Assembly (NCBI GenBank): GCA_003695865.1
Contig: RFGQ01000080.1
Coordinates: forward strand, 1-7,602
Direction: 5' to 3'
From: Gemmatimonadota bacterium
GTDB lineage: Bacteria; Gemmatimonadota; Gemmatimonadetes; Longimicrobiales; Gaopeijiaceae
Length of the DNA stretch: 7,602 nucleotides
The notes below the pieces were generated by a model. That model was not told the DNA's origin. It was given only the letters and a program-made list of their open reading frames with translations, and ran no database searches. This document shows, in pieces, positions 1 through 5,402 of this stretch (the stretch's first letter is position 1; each line of letters starts with the position of its first letter). Made by a program: the position numbers and the translations under genes.

Positions 1-29
1 GCGCGCGTGTCGTCTCCGCCGTCATGCAT
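1..29 (-). CDS. 5' end of an unidentified minus-strand gene (leaves the window)
   Basis: On the minus strand an AGGAGG Shine-Dalgarno (bases 43 to 38) lies 8 nt before an ATG at 29-27, which is ideal spacing. The reading frame stays open to the window edge and encodes MHDGGDDTR. A second ATG at 25-23 in another frame would have 12-nt spacing and is less likely. Only about nine residues are visible, so no product can be named. The gene points the same way as murA but lies about 175 bp beyond its stop, with its own possible promoter between them, so it is probably a separate transcription unit. The call rests entirely on the ribosome binding site and start codon. Confidence 0.4.
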
Positions 30-91
30 GATGTCACCCTCCTGATGCCTGTGCGAATCGCCGCGCGGCCACCCGCGCGCGCCCGCCGCCC

Positions 92-118
92 TACGTCGCG
101 AGGGACACTCCGGTTTCC
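92..118 (-). promoter_or_regulatory. possible ECF-sigma-type promoter for the left-edge gene
   Basis: Read on the minus strand, GGAAAC (118-113) is followed after 17 nt by CGTA (95-92). This resembles the -35/-10 pair of many extracytoplasmic-function sigma factor promoters, such as the TGAAAC-N16/17-CGTA class described for Bacillus SigW. It ends about 62 nt upstream of the left-edge start codon at 29, a plausible distance. The motif is short and was found by eye in GC-rich DNA, so a chance match is quite possible. Confidence 0.25.
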
Positions 119-158
119 CGGCTGCGCAGCCCGCTCCGCACCCTCGAATGCCCGGGGC

Positions 159-181
159 CGGCCGCCGCCTCGCCGCGGCCG
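159..181 (-). terminator. GC-rich hairpin downstream of murA, possible terminator
   Basis: Bases 159-165 (CGGCCGC) and 175-181 (GCGGCCG) form a perfect 7-bp stem around a 9-nt loop, starting 23 nt after the murA stop codon. There is no U-tract after the stem on the minus strand, so it is not a canonical intrinsic terminator. In high-GC bacteria such stems can still aid termination or protect the 3' end of a transcript. Nothing else of note is seen in the rest of the 30-204 gap apart from the promoter-like motif at 92-118. Confidence 0.25.
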
Positions 182-204
182 TTCGGCGTGGTCCCGTGGG
201 GCGG

Positions 205-1497
205 TCAGCCCAACCCGCCGGGCTCGACGCGTTCGATGCGCGCCCCCAGACCGCGCAGGCGCTCGTCGATCTCCTCGTAGCCCCGTTCGATCTGCCGGAT
301 GTTGTGGATGCGACTCGTCCCCCGAGCCCCGAGTGCGGCGATCAGCATCGCCATGCCTGCGCGGATGTCGGGGCTCTCCACGCTCGCCCCGCGCAGCTCG
401 CTCGGCCCCACCACGACCGCCCGGTGCGGGTCGCACAGAATGATCTGGGCGCCCATGGCCACCAGCTTGTCGGTGAAGAACATCCGCGACTCGAACATCT
501 TCTCGTGGATGAGGATCGTGCCCTCGCACTGCGTCGCAGTGACGACGGCGATCGACGTGAGGTCGGCCGGAAAGGCCGGCCAGGGGCCGTCGTCGATCTT
601 GGGCACCGCCTTGAACGCGTCGGGGCGGATGCGGCAGGGGCGATCTCCGTGCACCACCAGATCGGTCCCCTCGATGGAGCACTCCACCCCGAGCCGCCGG
701 AAACCGAGCAGGGTCGAGTCGAGGTGCTCCACAGGCGCCTGTTCCACCGTGAGGCGACTGCCTGTGACCGCCGCCAGACCGATGAACGAACCCGCCTCGA
801 TGTGATCCCCGCCGATGCGGAAGCGCGCCCCCCGCAGCCGCTCGACGCCCTCGATCTCGAGGCGCCCCGTACCGATGCCGTCGATCCGCGCACCCATCGC
901 GGTGAGCAGATGACAGAGGTCCTGCACGTGCGGTTCGGCCGCCGCGTTGCGCAGCACCGTAGTGCCCTCGGCCAGCACCGCCGCCATGACGGCGTTCTCG
1001 GTGGCCGTCACCGACGGCTCGTCGAGAAACACATCGGCGCCCCGCAGACGGGGTGCGCGCAGGTGGAACTCGCCGTCGAGCTCCACGGCTGCACCGAGCG
1101 CCTCGAACGCGAGGAAGTGCGTGTCGAGCCGGCGCCGGCCGATCACGTCTCCGCCGGGCGGCGGAAGGGTGACCGAACCGAAGCGGGCGAGCAACGGTCC
1201 GGCCAACAGCACCGAGGCCCGGATCCGCTCCGCCTGGGCGCGGTCCACGACGCCGGCGCCCACGCCCGAGGCGTCGACTTCGACGGTGTGGTCGGCCCGC
1301 CACGCTACCGACGCTCCGAGCGACTCGACGATCTCGAGGAGCGTGAGCACGTCGCGGATGCGCGGCACGTTCTCGAGCACGACCGGCTCGTCGGTGAGGA
1401 GCGCCGCCGCGACGGCGGGCAGGGCGGCGTTCTTGTTTCCGGCGGGACGGATACGGCCCGAGAGCGGATGGCCTCCTTCCACCACGAAGTGGGGCAT
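205..1497 (-). CDS. murA: UDP-N-acetylglucosamine 1-carboxyvinyltransferase (MurA), Asp-type active site
   Basis: MurA transfers enolpyruvate from PEP to the 3'-OH of UDP-GlcNAc in the cytoplasm, the first committed step of peptidoglycan synthesis. From the ATG at 1497 the protein has 430 residues, the family's usual size, and its N-terminus (MPHFVVEGG) aligns with other MurA proteins, placing the conserved NKNAALP motif at Lys22-Asn23 as in E. coli. Other family landmarks are RASVLLAGPL (residues 93-102), PAFPADL with the general-base Asp, FESRMFF and IERGYEEI. The catalytic-loop position that is Cys115 in E. coli is Asp117 here (GGDVIGRRRLD), a natural variant known from Mycobacterium tuberculosis and Chlamydia that makes MurA insensitive to fosfomycin. 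The start is uncertain: there is no good Shine-Dalgarno before 1497, whereas an in-frame ATG at 1647 has AGGAG 10 nt upstream and would add a 50-residue Pro/Arg-rich extension. Identity is near certain; the N-terminus is not. Confidence 0.96.
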   Translation of the reverse strand: MPHFVVEGGHPLSGRIRPAGNKNAALPAVAAALLTDEPVVLENVPRIRDVLTLLEIVESLGASVAWRADHTVEVDASGVGAGVVDRAQAERIRASVLLAGPLLARFGSVTLPPPGGDVIGRRRLDTHFLAFEALGAAVELDGEFHLRAPRLRGADVFLDEPSVTATENAVMAAVLAEGTTVLRNAAAEPHVQDLCHLLTAMGARIDGIGTGRLEIEGVERLRGARFRIGGDHIEAGSFIGLAAVTGSRLTVEQAPVEHLDSTLLGFRRLGVECSIEGTDLVVHGDRPCRIRPDAFKAVPKIDDGPWPAFPADLTSIAVVTATQCEGTILIHEKMFESRMFFTDKLVAMGAQIILCDPHRAVVVGPSELRGASVESPDIRAGMAMLIAALGARGTSRIHNIRQIERGYEEIDERLRGLGARIERVEPGGLG

Positions 1498-1805
1498 GTC
1501 GTCACGACGTCCGTGTCGGGGGGTGAACACACCGGGTCGCGCGACCGATCGGTGCGCCTCGGGCGCCGGCCGCGGCGGAACATATCCGGGGGCCGGGGGG
1601 CCCAGCAACCGCCCGGGGCGATTCACGGGGTCGTGTCGTCGGCTCATCCTTCGGCATCTCCTCTCCGAGCGCTGTGGACCGCCGTGGGTCGCCCGCCGAG
1701 CGTCCGGCGCGCCGGATCCGCCCTCCTCCCCGGGGCGCTCCCGGGCGGACCTCCCACCCTCCACGACTCCCCCGTGCAGGGACCGTGCCGCAGAACCGCG
1801 CCCCG

Positions 1806-1835
1806 TTGACACTCCCGCCGGCGCCGGGCTACGTT
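1806..1835 (+). promoter_or_regulatory. sigma-70-type promoter of the PII-like/antiporter operon
   Basis: A perfect -35 box TTGACA (1806-1811) is followed after 18 nt by TACGTT (1830-1835), which keeps the TA at the start and the final T of the -10 consensus; the 17-nt spacing alternative would be CTACGT. Transcription would begin near 1842, giving an untranslated leader of about 165 nt before the first gene at 2007. TTGACA is unusual enough in such GC-rich DNA to make this a fair candidate, and its position and direction fit the five-gene operon. Confidence 0.6.
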
Positions 1836-1844
1836 GGCGCAGCG

Positions 1845-1878
1845 GTCCCGCAGGTCTTATCGGAAGCGATTGCGGGAC
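1845..1878 (+). promoter_or_regulatory. leader hairpin 1 (inverted repeat GTCCCGCA/TGCGGGAC)
   Basis: GTCCCGCA (1845-1852) is perfectly complementary to TGCGGGAC (1871-1878). The loop itself contains ATCG (1859-1862) and CGAT (1867-1870) around GAAG, so the RNA could fold as a 12-bp stem closed by a tetraloop with one 6-nt bulge (GGTCTT) on the 5' side. It begins only a few bases after the predicted transcription start. It could be a 5'-stabilising stem, a leader control element, or a DNA operator dyad. No U-tract follows, so it is not a simple terminator. Confidence 0.4.
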
Positions 1879-1946
1879 ACACACTTACGCTTCCCCGGCA
1901 CGTCCTGGACCGTCGGGCCCCGACGCTCCGTTCCCCCGGCCCGTGC

Positions 1947-1965
1947 GCCGCCCTTTGCGGGCGGC
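1947..1965 (+). promoter_or_regulatory. leader hairpin 2 (GCCGCCC/GGGCGGC)
   Basis: GCCGCCC (1947-1953) and GGGCGGC (1959-1965) form a 7-bp all-GC stem with a 5-nt loop (TTTGC), 41 nt before the start codon of the PII-like gene. It is stable enough to be an attenuator-like element, but neither strand has a run of T after it. GC-rich DNA yields such stems by chance, so a regulatory role is only a suggestion. Confidence 0.3.
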
Positions 1966-2006
1966 AGGCCACCGGCGCCCGGGGACTGCACCGAAACGAG
2001 GCAGCG

Positions 2007-2402
2007 ATGCAGTTGCTCCTGGCCGTGATCGATCCCGAGCGTACCGACGCCGTCCTGCGCGGTTTTCTGAGCCTGGGCGTACGCGGGGCGACCCTGGTCG
2101 AGGCGGAGGGCATGGGCCGTCTGCTCGCCGACGACGTGCCGATCTTTGCGGGACTCAGCGCGCTGGTGAGCCGTGCCCGACCCCGCAACACGCTGCTGAT
2201 CAGCGCGCTCACGGACGACCAGGTCGATCCGGCGCTCACCCTGCTCGGCGAGGCGTGTGGCGGCCTGGACGAGCCCGGCCACGGGATCGCCATGGTCGTT
2301 CCCCTTACGCGCGTGGTCGGGCTGGCCGAGCCGCTTCCGGTCGACGCGCAGCGGCGCGAGGCGTCGACCGAAGCCGGGGCGGGCCCGCACGAACGGACCT
2401 GA
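2007..2402 (+). CDS. PII-like (GlnB-fold) signalling protein, probable regulator of the adjacent antiporter
   Basis: A 131-residue protein with the length and pattern of the PII superfamily: a first beta strand (MQLLLAVIDPERTDAVL), a second strand leading into the T-loop (GATLVEAEGMGR, 28-38), and a B-loop/fourth strand region (LDEPGHGIAMVVPLTRVVGL, 87-106) matching the PII pattern GDGKIFV...V. The T-loop region (about 34-60) is similar in length to GlnB but lacks the uridylylated Tyr and the Gln/Lys of the canonical QKG segment; the C-terminal Arg pair used for ATP phosphate binding is also not evident. It is thus a PII-like protein rather than GlnB/GlnK. PII proteins are trimers that sense nucleotides or metabolites and bind target proteins, often a transporter encoded next door. 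GAGG (1998-2001) lies 5 nt before the ATG. Longer in-frame starts upstream give only Pro/Arg-rich sequence and were rejected. The last 20 residues look disordered. The ligand is unknown. Confidence 0.8.
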   Translation: MQLLLAVIDPERTDAVLRGFLSLGVRGATLVEAEGMGRLLADDVPIFAGLSALVSRARPRNTLLISALTDDQVDPALTLLGEACGGLDEPGHGIAMVVPLTRVVGLAEPLPVDAQRREASTEAGAGPHERT

Positions 2403-2404
2403 GC

Positions 2405-3868
2405 ATGGATCCCCTCGTCGCCACGCTCGTCCTGATCGCCCTCGCGCTGCTCGGGGCCAGACTGAGCTTTCGGGTGGACTCCGTGCCGCTCGGCCCCCGT
2501 CTTCTGCTGGGCACCGGCGTGCACTTTCTGTTGCTCGGCGTGCTGCTCGGTCCGATGGCCCTCGGCCTGTTGGGGGACGCGCAGCTCGAGGGCCTGTTCC
2601 CGTTCTTCGCGGTGGGGTTGGGATGGGTCGGGTTTCTGTTCGGAATCCAGCTCCACGCCGCAGACCTGAGCCGGTTCCCGGCCGGCTGGCACGTGTTCGC
2701 GCTCGGGCAGGCGCTCGTCGTGTTTGCGGCGGTGCGCCTGGGCGGTGACGCCGTGCTCGGCGTGACGGGCGTCGACGACCCCGCGGCGCACGCCCTGGTC
2801 GCGGCCGCGGCGGCCATTGCGGCCGTGAGCGCTCCTGCCGCGATCGCGCTGGTGACGTCGAACTTCTTCGTGCGGGGCCGGGTGGCCGAACTGCTCCTGT
2901 TCACCGCCTCCCTCGACGCCCTCGTGGGGCTCGGTGCCCTCCAGTGGGTCTACGCGACTCAGCTTCCCGCCGGTCACGTGCCCGGCCTGGGCAACCTCAC
3001 TCCGCTGCACTGGGCGGCCGTGACGGTCGCGCTCGGCGTACTGGGGGGACTGCTGTTCATCTGGCTACGCAGGCTGTCTACGGCCGAGGACGAGCGGGCG
3101 CTGTTCCTCCTGGGAATCGCCGCCTTCGTCGCCGGTGCGGCGCTGCGCCTGGGCGTTTCGCCACTCCTGGCCTGCACGGTCGCCGGCATAACGGTGGCGC
3201 ACCTCGCGCGCGAGCGCACCGAACTGGTGGAGGCGCTCCGGCGCTGGGAGAAGCCCATCTACGTGGTTCTGTTGTTGCTCGCCGGCGCCCTCGTGCGCCT
3301 GCCGAGCATCTGGGTGGTGCCCGCCGCCGCCGGCCTGCTCGTGCTGCGTGCGGCGGGCAAGACCGCGGGGGCTGCGCTGCTCGGCCGGGCCGTGGTGCGC
3401 ATCGCCACCCCCAAGCGGGTCGGCCTCGCGCTGGTGCCGCAGGGCGGGATGGCCCTGGCGATGGCGATTTCAGCGCTGCTCACCTTCTGGAGTGTCGAGG
3501 CGGCGGGCATCGACGCGGCGGAGTTCCTGTTCGCCACGGTGGTGCTCAGCGTAGTGGGGTCGGAGCTGGCCGGGCCCTTCCTCATCACGGCGGTGCTGCG
3601 CCGCGCCGACGAGATCGCCCCTCAGGTGGAAGAGGCCATCGCGCAGGGCGACACCGCCCGCGCCGTGGGGGAGGCCCTGCGCCATGTGCCCGATCCGGTC
3701 GGAGGGGACGGCGGGGGCGAGCGCTCGTCGGGAGAAGGCTCTCCGGAGGAGGGTGCTCGCAGCGCGGCTGCCGCCCTCGCGGGCGACTCCGTGGGGACGG
3801 AGCGCCCCGAGGCGCCCCCCCCGGACGGACCGCCCGGCGACGCGGCCGACGACACCGACAGGGGCTGA
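2405..3868 (+). CDS. cation:proton antiporter of the CPA superfamily (Kef/NhaP-like)
   Basis: A 487-residue membrane protein with some 11-13 hydrophobic segments over residues 1-400, followed by a soluble, probably disordered tail rich in Gly, Ser, Glu, Pro and Ala (about 403-487). CPA hallmarks are visible: SAPAAIALV (142-150) where family members have a TDP-type unwound helix; LFTASLDALVGLG (165-177) where they have the ion-binding ND or DD pair, here reduced to Leu170-Asp171; LGVSPLLACTVAGITVAH (249-266), like the GLSPLLGAFLAG motif; Lys319 in LRAAGKTAGA, the conserved basic residue of the core; and VPQGGMALAM (344-353). It probably exchanges Na+ or K+ for H+ across the inner membrane, but cation and electrogenicity cannot be read from sequence. 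No TrkA-N/RCK domain is present, so regulation may come from the PII-like protein encoded 2 nt upstream. The start ATG is 2 nt after that gene's stop with no strong Shine-Dalgarno, suggesting translational coupling. Confidence 0.85.
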   Translation: MDPLVATLVLIALALLGARLSFRVDSVPLGPRLLLGTGVHFLLLGVLLGPMALGLLGDAQLEGLFPFFAVGLGWVGFLFGIQLHAADLSRFPAGWHVFALGQALVVFAAVRLGGDAVLGVTGVDDPAAHALVAAAAAIAAVSAPAAIALVTSNFFVRGRVAELLLFTASLDALVGLGALQWVYATQLPAGHVPGLGNLTPLHWAAVTVALGVLGGLLFIWLRRLSTAEDERALFLLGIAAFVAGAALRLGVSPLLACTVAGITVAHLARERTELVEALRRWEKPIYVVLLLLAGALVRLPSIWVVPAAAGLLVLRAAGKTAGAALLGRAVVRIATPKRVGLALVPQGGMALAMAISALLTFWSVEAAGIDAAEFLFATVVLSVVGSELAGPFLITAVLRRADEIAPQVEEAIAQGDTARAVGEALRHVPDPVGGDGGGERSSGEGSPEEGARSAAAALAGDSVGTERPEAPPPDGPPGDAADDTDRG

Positions 3869-3870
3869 CG

Positions 3871-4815
3871 GTGCCGAGCCCCGAGGGCCGCGGCGCCGCT
3901 TCGCCTTCGCCCGGCCACACCCTCGACGTCGTCGTCGTCCAGGACGCGTTTCCGCTCCACGCGACTGCCCGCAACCTACGCCGCCACCGGGACGCGCTCC
4001 TGCGGCACGGCGACGCCGACCTGGTCGTGTTCCCCGAGCTCTCACTCACGGGCTACCCCGGGGCCGACGCCTCAGCCTCGGACGTGGGCCACCCGGCGCT
4101 GAACGACCCGCCCTCGCCCGACGAGATCGCCCGCGCGCTGCCCGACGACGCGGCCGGCGCACCCGCCGCGGTGATCGGGGCGCCGCTCCGTCCCGCCGAC
4201 GCCGACGCGGAGGCGCTTCCCTTCAACGCCGCCCTGCTGGTGCAGAGGGGCGCCCTCACGCATGTGCACCGTAAGCGGTATCTGCCGCACTACGGGCCGT
4301 ACCGTGAGCGTGACTTCTTCCGCGCGGACCGCTCTCCCCTTCGCGTTCCCCCGCCTGTGGGCGGCTGGCGTCTGGGGCTTCTCGTCTGCGAAGACCTGTG
4401 GCATCCGTCGCTCGCGTATCTCTACGCGCTCGACGGCGTCGACGCGCTCGTCGTGATCGCCTCTCCGCTGGGCCGCGGCGAGCCGGCCGATCCCCGTGCC
4501 GGCCAGCGCTTCGGCTCGACCCAGGCCTGGGCCCTGCTCGCCCGGACGATCGCCTTCGTCCACGGGGTGTATGTGGTGCTGGCCTGCCGCGGAGGGGGCG
4601 AGGATCCCGACCCTCCCTATCAGGGCGGCTCGCTCGTGGTCGATCCTCACGGACGCATCGTGGCAGCCGCCCCTGAGGCGGAGGCAGCGGAACTGCGGGT
4701 CACGCTCCATCCGGGCCTCGTGGACGACGCGAGGCGGGCCTTCCCCCACGGACGGGACGAAGACGCGGCCTACCTCGCGCGCGAGATCGAGAGACGGATT
4801 AGCTTTTGCACATGA
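3871..4815 (+). CDS. nitrilase-superfamily amidase, like the glutaminase domain of NAD synthetase
   Basis: A 314-residue carbon-nitrogen hydrolase with the complete Glu-Lys-Cys triad: Glu56 in VVFPELSLTGYPG, Lys135 in HRKRYLPHYGPYRERDFF, and Cys173 in LLVCEDLWHP. The motif wording (FPELxLTGYP, YLPxYGxxxExxFF, CEDLWHP) is that of the N-terminal glutaminase domain of glutamine-dependent NAD synthetase (NadE), which releases ammonia from glutamine. The ATP-pyrophosphatase synthetase domain is absent: the protein ends after the hydrolase fold. It could be a stand-alone glutaminase serving a separate ammonia-dependent NadE, or an amidase of other substrate range; glutamine as substrate is inference. 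The start is GTG at 3871, 2 nt after the antiporter stop, with AGGGG (3860-3864) 6 nt upstream. The first 16 residues are Pro/Ser/Gly-rich and there is no signal peptide, so it is cytoplasmic. Its stop overlaps the next start (ATGA). Confidence 0.88.
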   Translation: MPSPEGRGAASPSPGHTLDVVVVQDAFPLHATARNLRRHRDALLRHGDADLVVFPELSLTGYPGADASASDVGHPALNDPPSPDEIARALPDDAAGAPAAVIGAPLRPADADAEALPFNAALLVQRGALTHVHRKRYLPHYGPYRERDFFRADRSPLRVPPPVGGWRLGLLVCEDLWHPSLAYLYALDGVDALVVIASPLGRGEPADPRAGQRFGSTQAWALLARTIAFVHGVYVVLACRGGGEDPDPPYQGGSLVVDPHGRIVAAAPEAEAAELRVTLHPGLVDDARRAFPHGRDEDAAYLAREIERRISFCT

Positions 4816-5402
4816 ACGCTCTGCTCCAGGCGTCCGCGACCGCAGCGGACACGGTCTACGCTCTGGTGCCCCGGGACCCGCTCGGGGCCGCCGCCGACGT
4901 GGCCCTGGTCGTCACCGCGGCGGGGGTCGTGCTGCTCCTGGCGCTCCTCGCGGTCGTATTGCTGCAGGTGCGCCGCCTCCTCGCCGCGCTGAACGAACGG
5001 GCCCAGCCCACGCTGGAACGCACGCGCGGGGCGGCGGAGAACCTGGAGTACATCACCGGAATCCTGAAGCGCGACGTGGACGCCGTGCAGAAGTCCGTCC
5101 AGGGGCTGGGAGAGCGCCTCCGGGAGACGTCGGAAGCCATGGAGGCCCGCGTGCGCGACTTCAATGCGCTCATGGACGTGCTTCAGGACGAGGCCGAATC
5201 CATCGCGCTCGACACCGCCGCGGCGGTGAGGGGGGTTCGCACCTCCGCCCGAAGCCTCGCCGCCGGTGAAGGCTCGCGCCACGCCGACTCCGCTCCGGCG
5301 CCCGCGGCTGAAGTCGGCTCCGAAGAGGGTCCGGCGGCCGAGCCCTCGGCGGCGGCCGAAACACCGGCGCTCACCGATCCGAACGCGCCCCCACCCGCAT
5401 GA
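4812..5402 (+). CDS. single-pass membrane coiled-coil protein, DUF948-like
   Basis: A 196-residue protein with one transmembrane helix (about residues 28-52, ending LLLALLAVVLLQVRR), then a long amphipathic, charged helix predicted as coiled coil (about 53-150), then an Ala/Pro/Glu-rich disordered tail (151-196). This layout and the short wording around RRLLAALNERAQPTLERT match the DUF948 family of general-stress-like membrane proteins (e.g. Bacillus YtxG), whose function is not established. The positive residues after the helix suggest that the coiled coil faces the cytoplasm. The ATG overlaps the nitrilase stop as ATGA, a sign of translational coupling. An in-frame TTG at 4806 with GGA 7 nt upstream is an alternative start adding two residues. 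It could scaffold or modulate other operon products at the membrane; that is inference only. Confidence 0.75.
   Translation: MNALLQASATAADTVYALVPRDPLGAAADVALVVTAAGVVLLLALLAVVLLQVRRLLAALNERAQPTLERTRGAAENLEYITGILKRDVDAVQKSVQGLGERLRETSEAMEARVRDFNALMDVLQDEAESIALDTAAAVRGVRTSARSLAAGEGSRHADSAPAPAAEVGSEEGPAAEPSAAAETPALTDPNAPPPA

Larger units (their letters stand above)
1498..2006. other. divergent intergenic region between murA and the PII-like operon
   Basis: This 509-bp stretch has no convincing independent gene. On the minus side, 1498-1647 could be translated as an N-terminal extension of MurA from the ATG at 1647. On the plus side there is a TTGACA promoter at 1806-1835, then a roughly 165-nt leader with two hairpins. 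A perfect 14-bp palindrome (TCCGGCGCGCCGGA, 1703-1716) sits between the two and could be an operator or just a GC-rich chance palindrome. I could not find a clear minus-strand promoter for murA here. Confidence 0.6.

Noticed and set aside
1703..1716. Perfect 14-bp palindrome TCCGGCGCGCCGGA in the intergenic region
   Set aside because: Suggestive of an operator, but made only of CG-rich steps that arise easily at this GC content, and no second copy was noticed. Not strong enough to list as a site.
148..1809. A 553-codon open frame on the plus strand across murA
   Set aside because: It lies antisense to murA, whose family motifs are unmistakable, and its product is His/Arg/Asp-rich low-complexity sequence typical of a mirror frame in high-GC DNA.
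1674..2006. Longer N-terminus for the PII-like protein
   Set aside because: PII proteins start at the first beta strand, matching MQLLLAVIDP at 2007 with GAGG upstream; the extension crosses the promoter and is Pro/Arg-rich.
947..2404. Upstream extension of the antiporter frame (open back to base 947)
   Set aside because: It runs antisense through murA and through the PII-like gene in another frame with Arg/Pro/Ser-rich sequence; the ATG at 2405 directly begins the first membrane helix.
1829..3010. A 393-codon minus-strand open frame opposite the PII-like gene and antiporter
   Set aside because: The translation is rich in Glu, Gln, His and Arg without domain motifs, and covers two genes with recognisable families on the plus strand. 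It is a GC-bias artefact.
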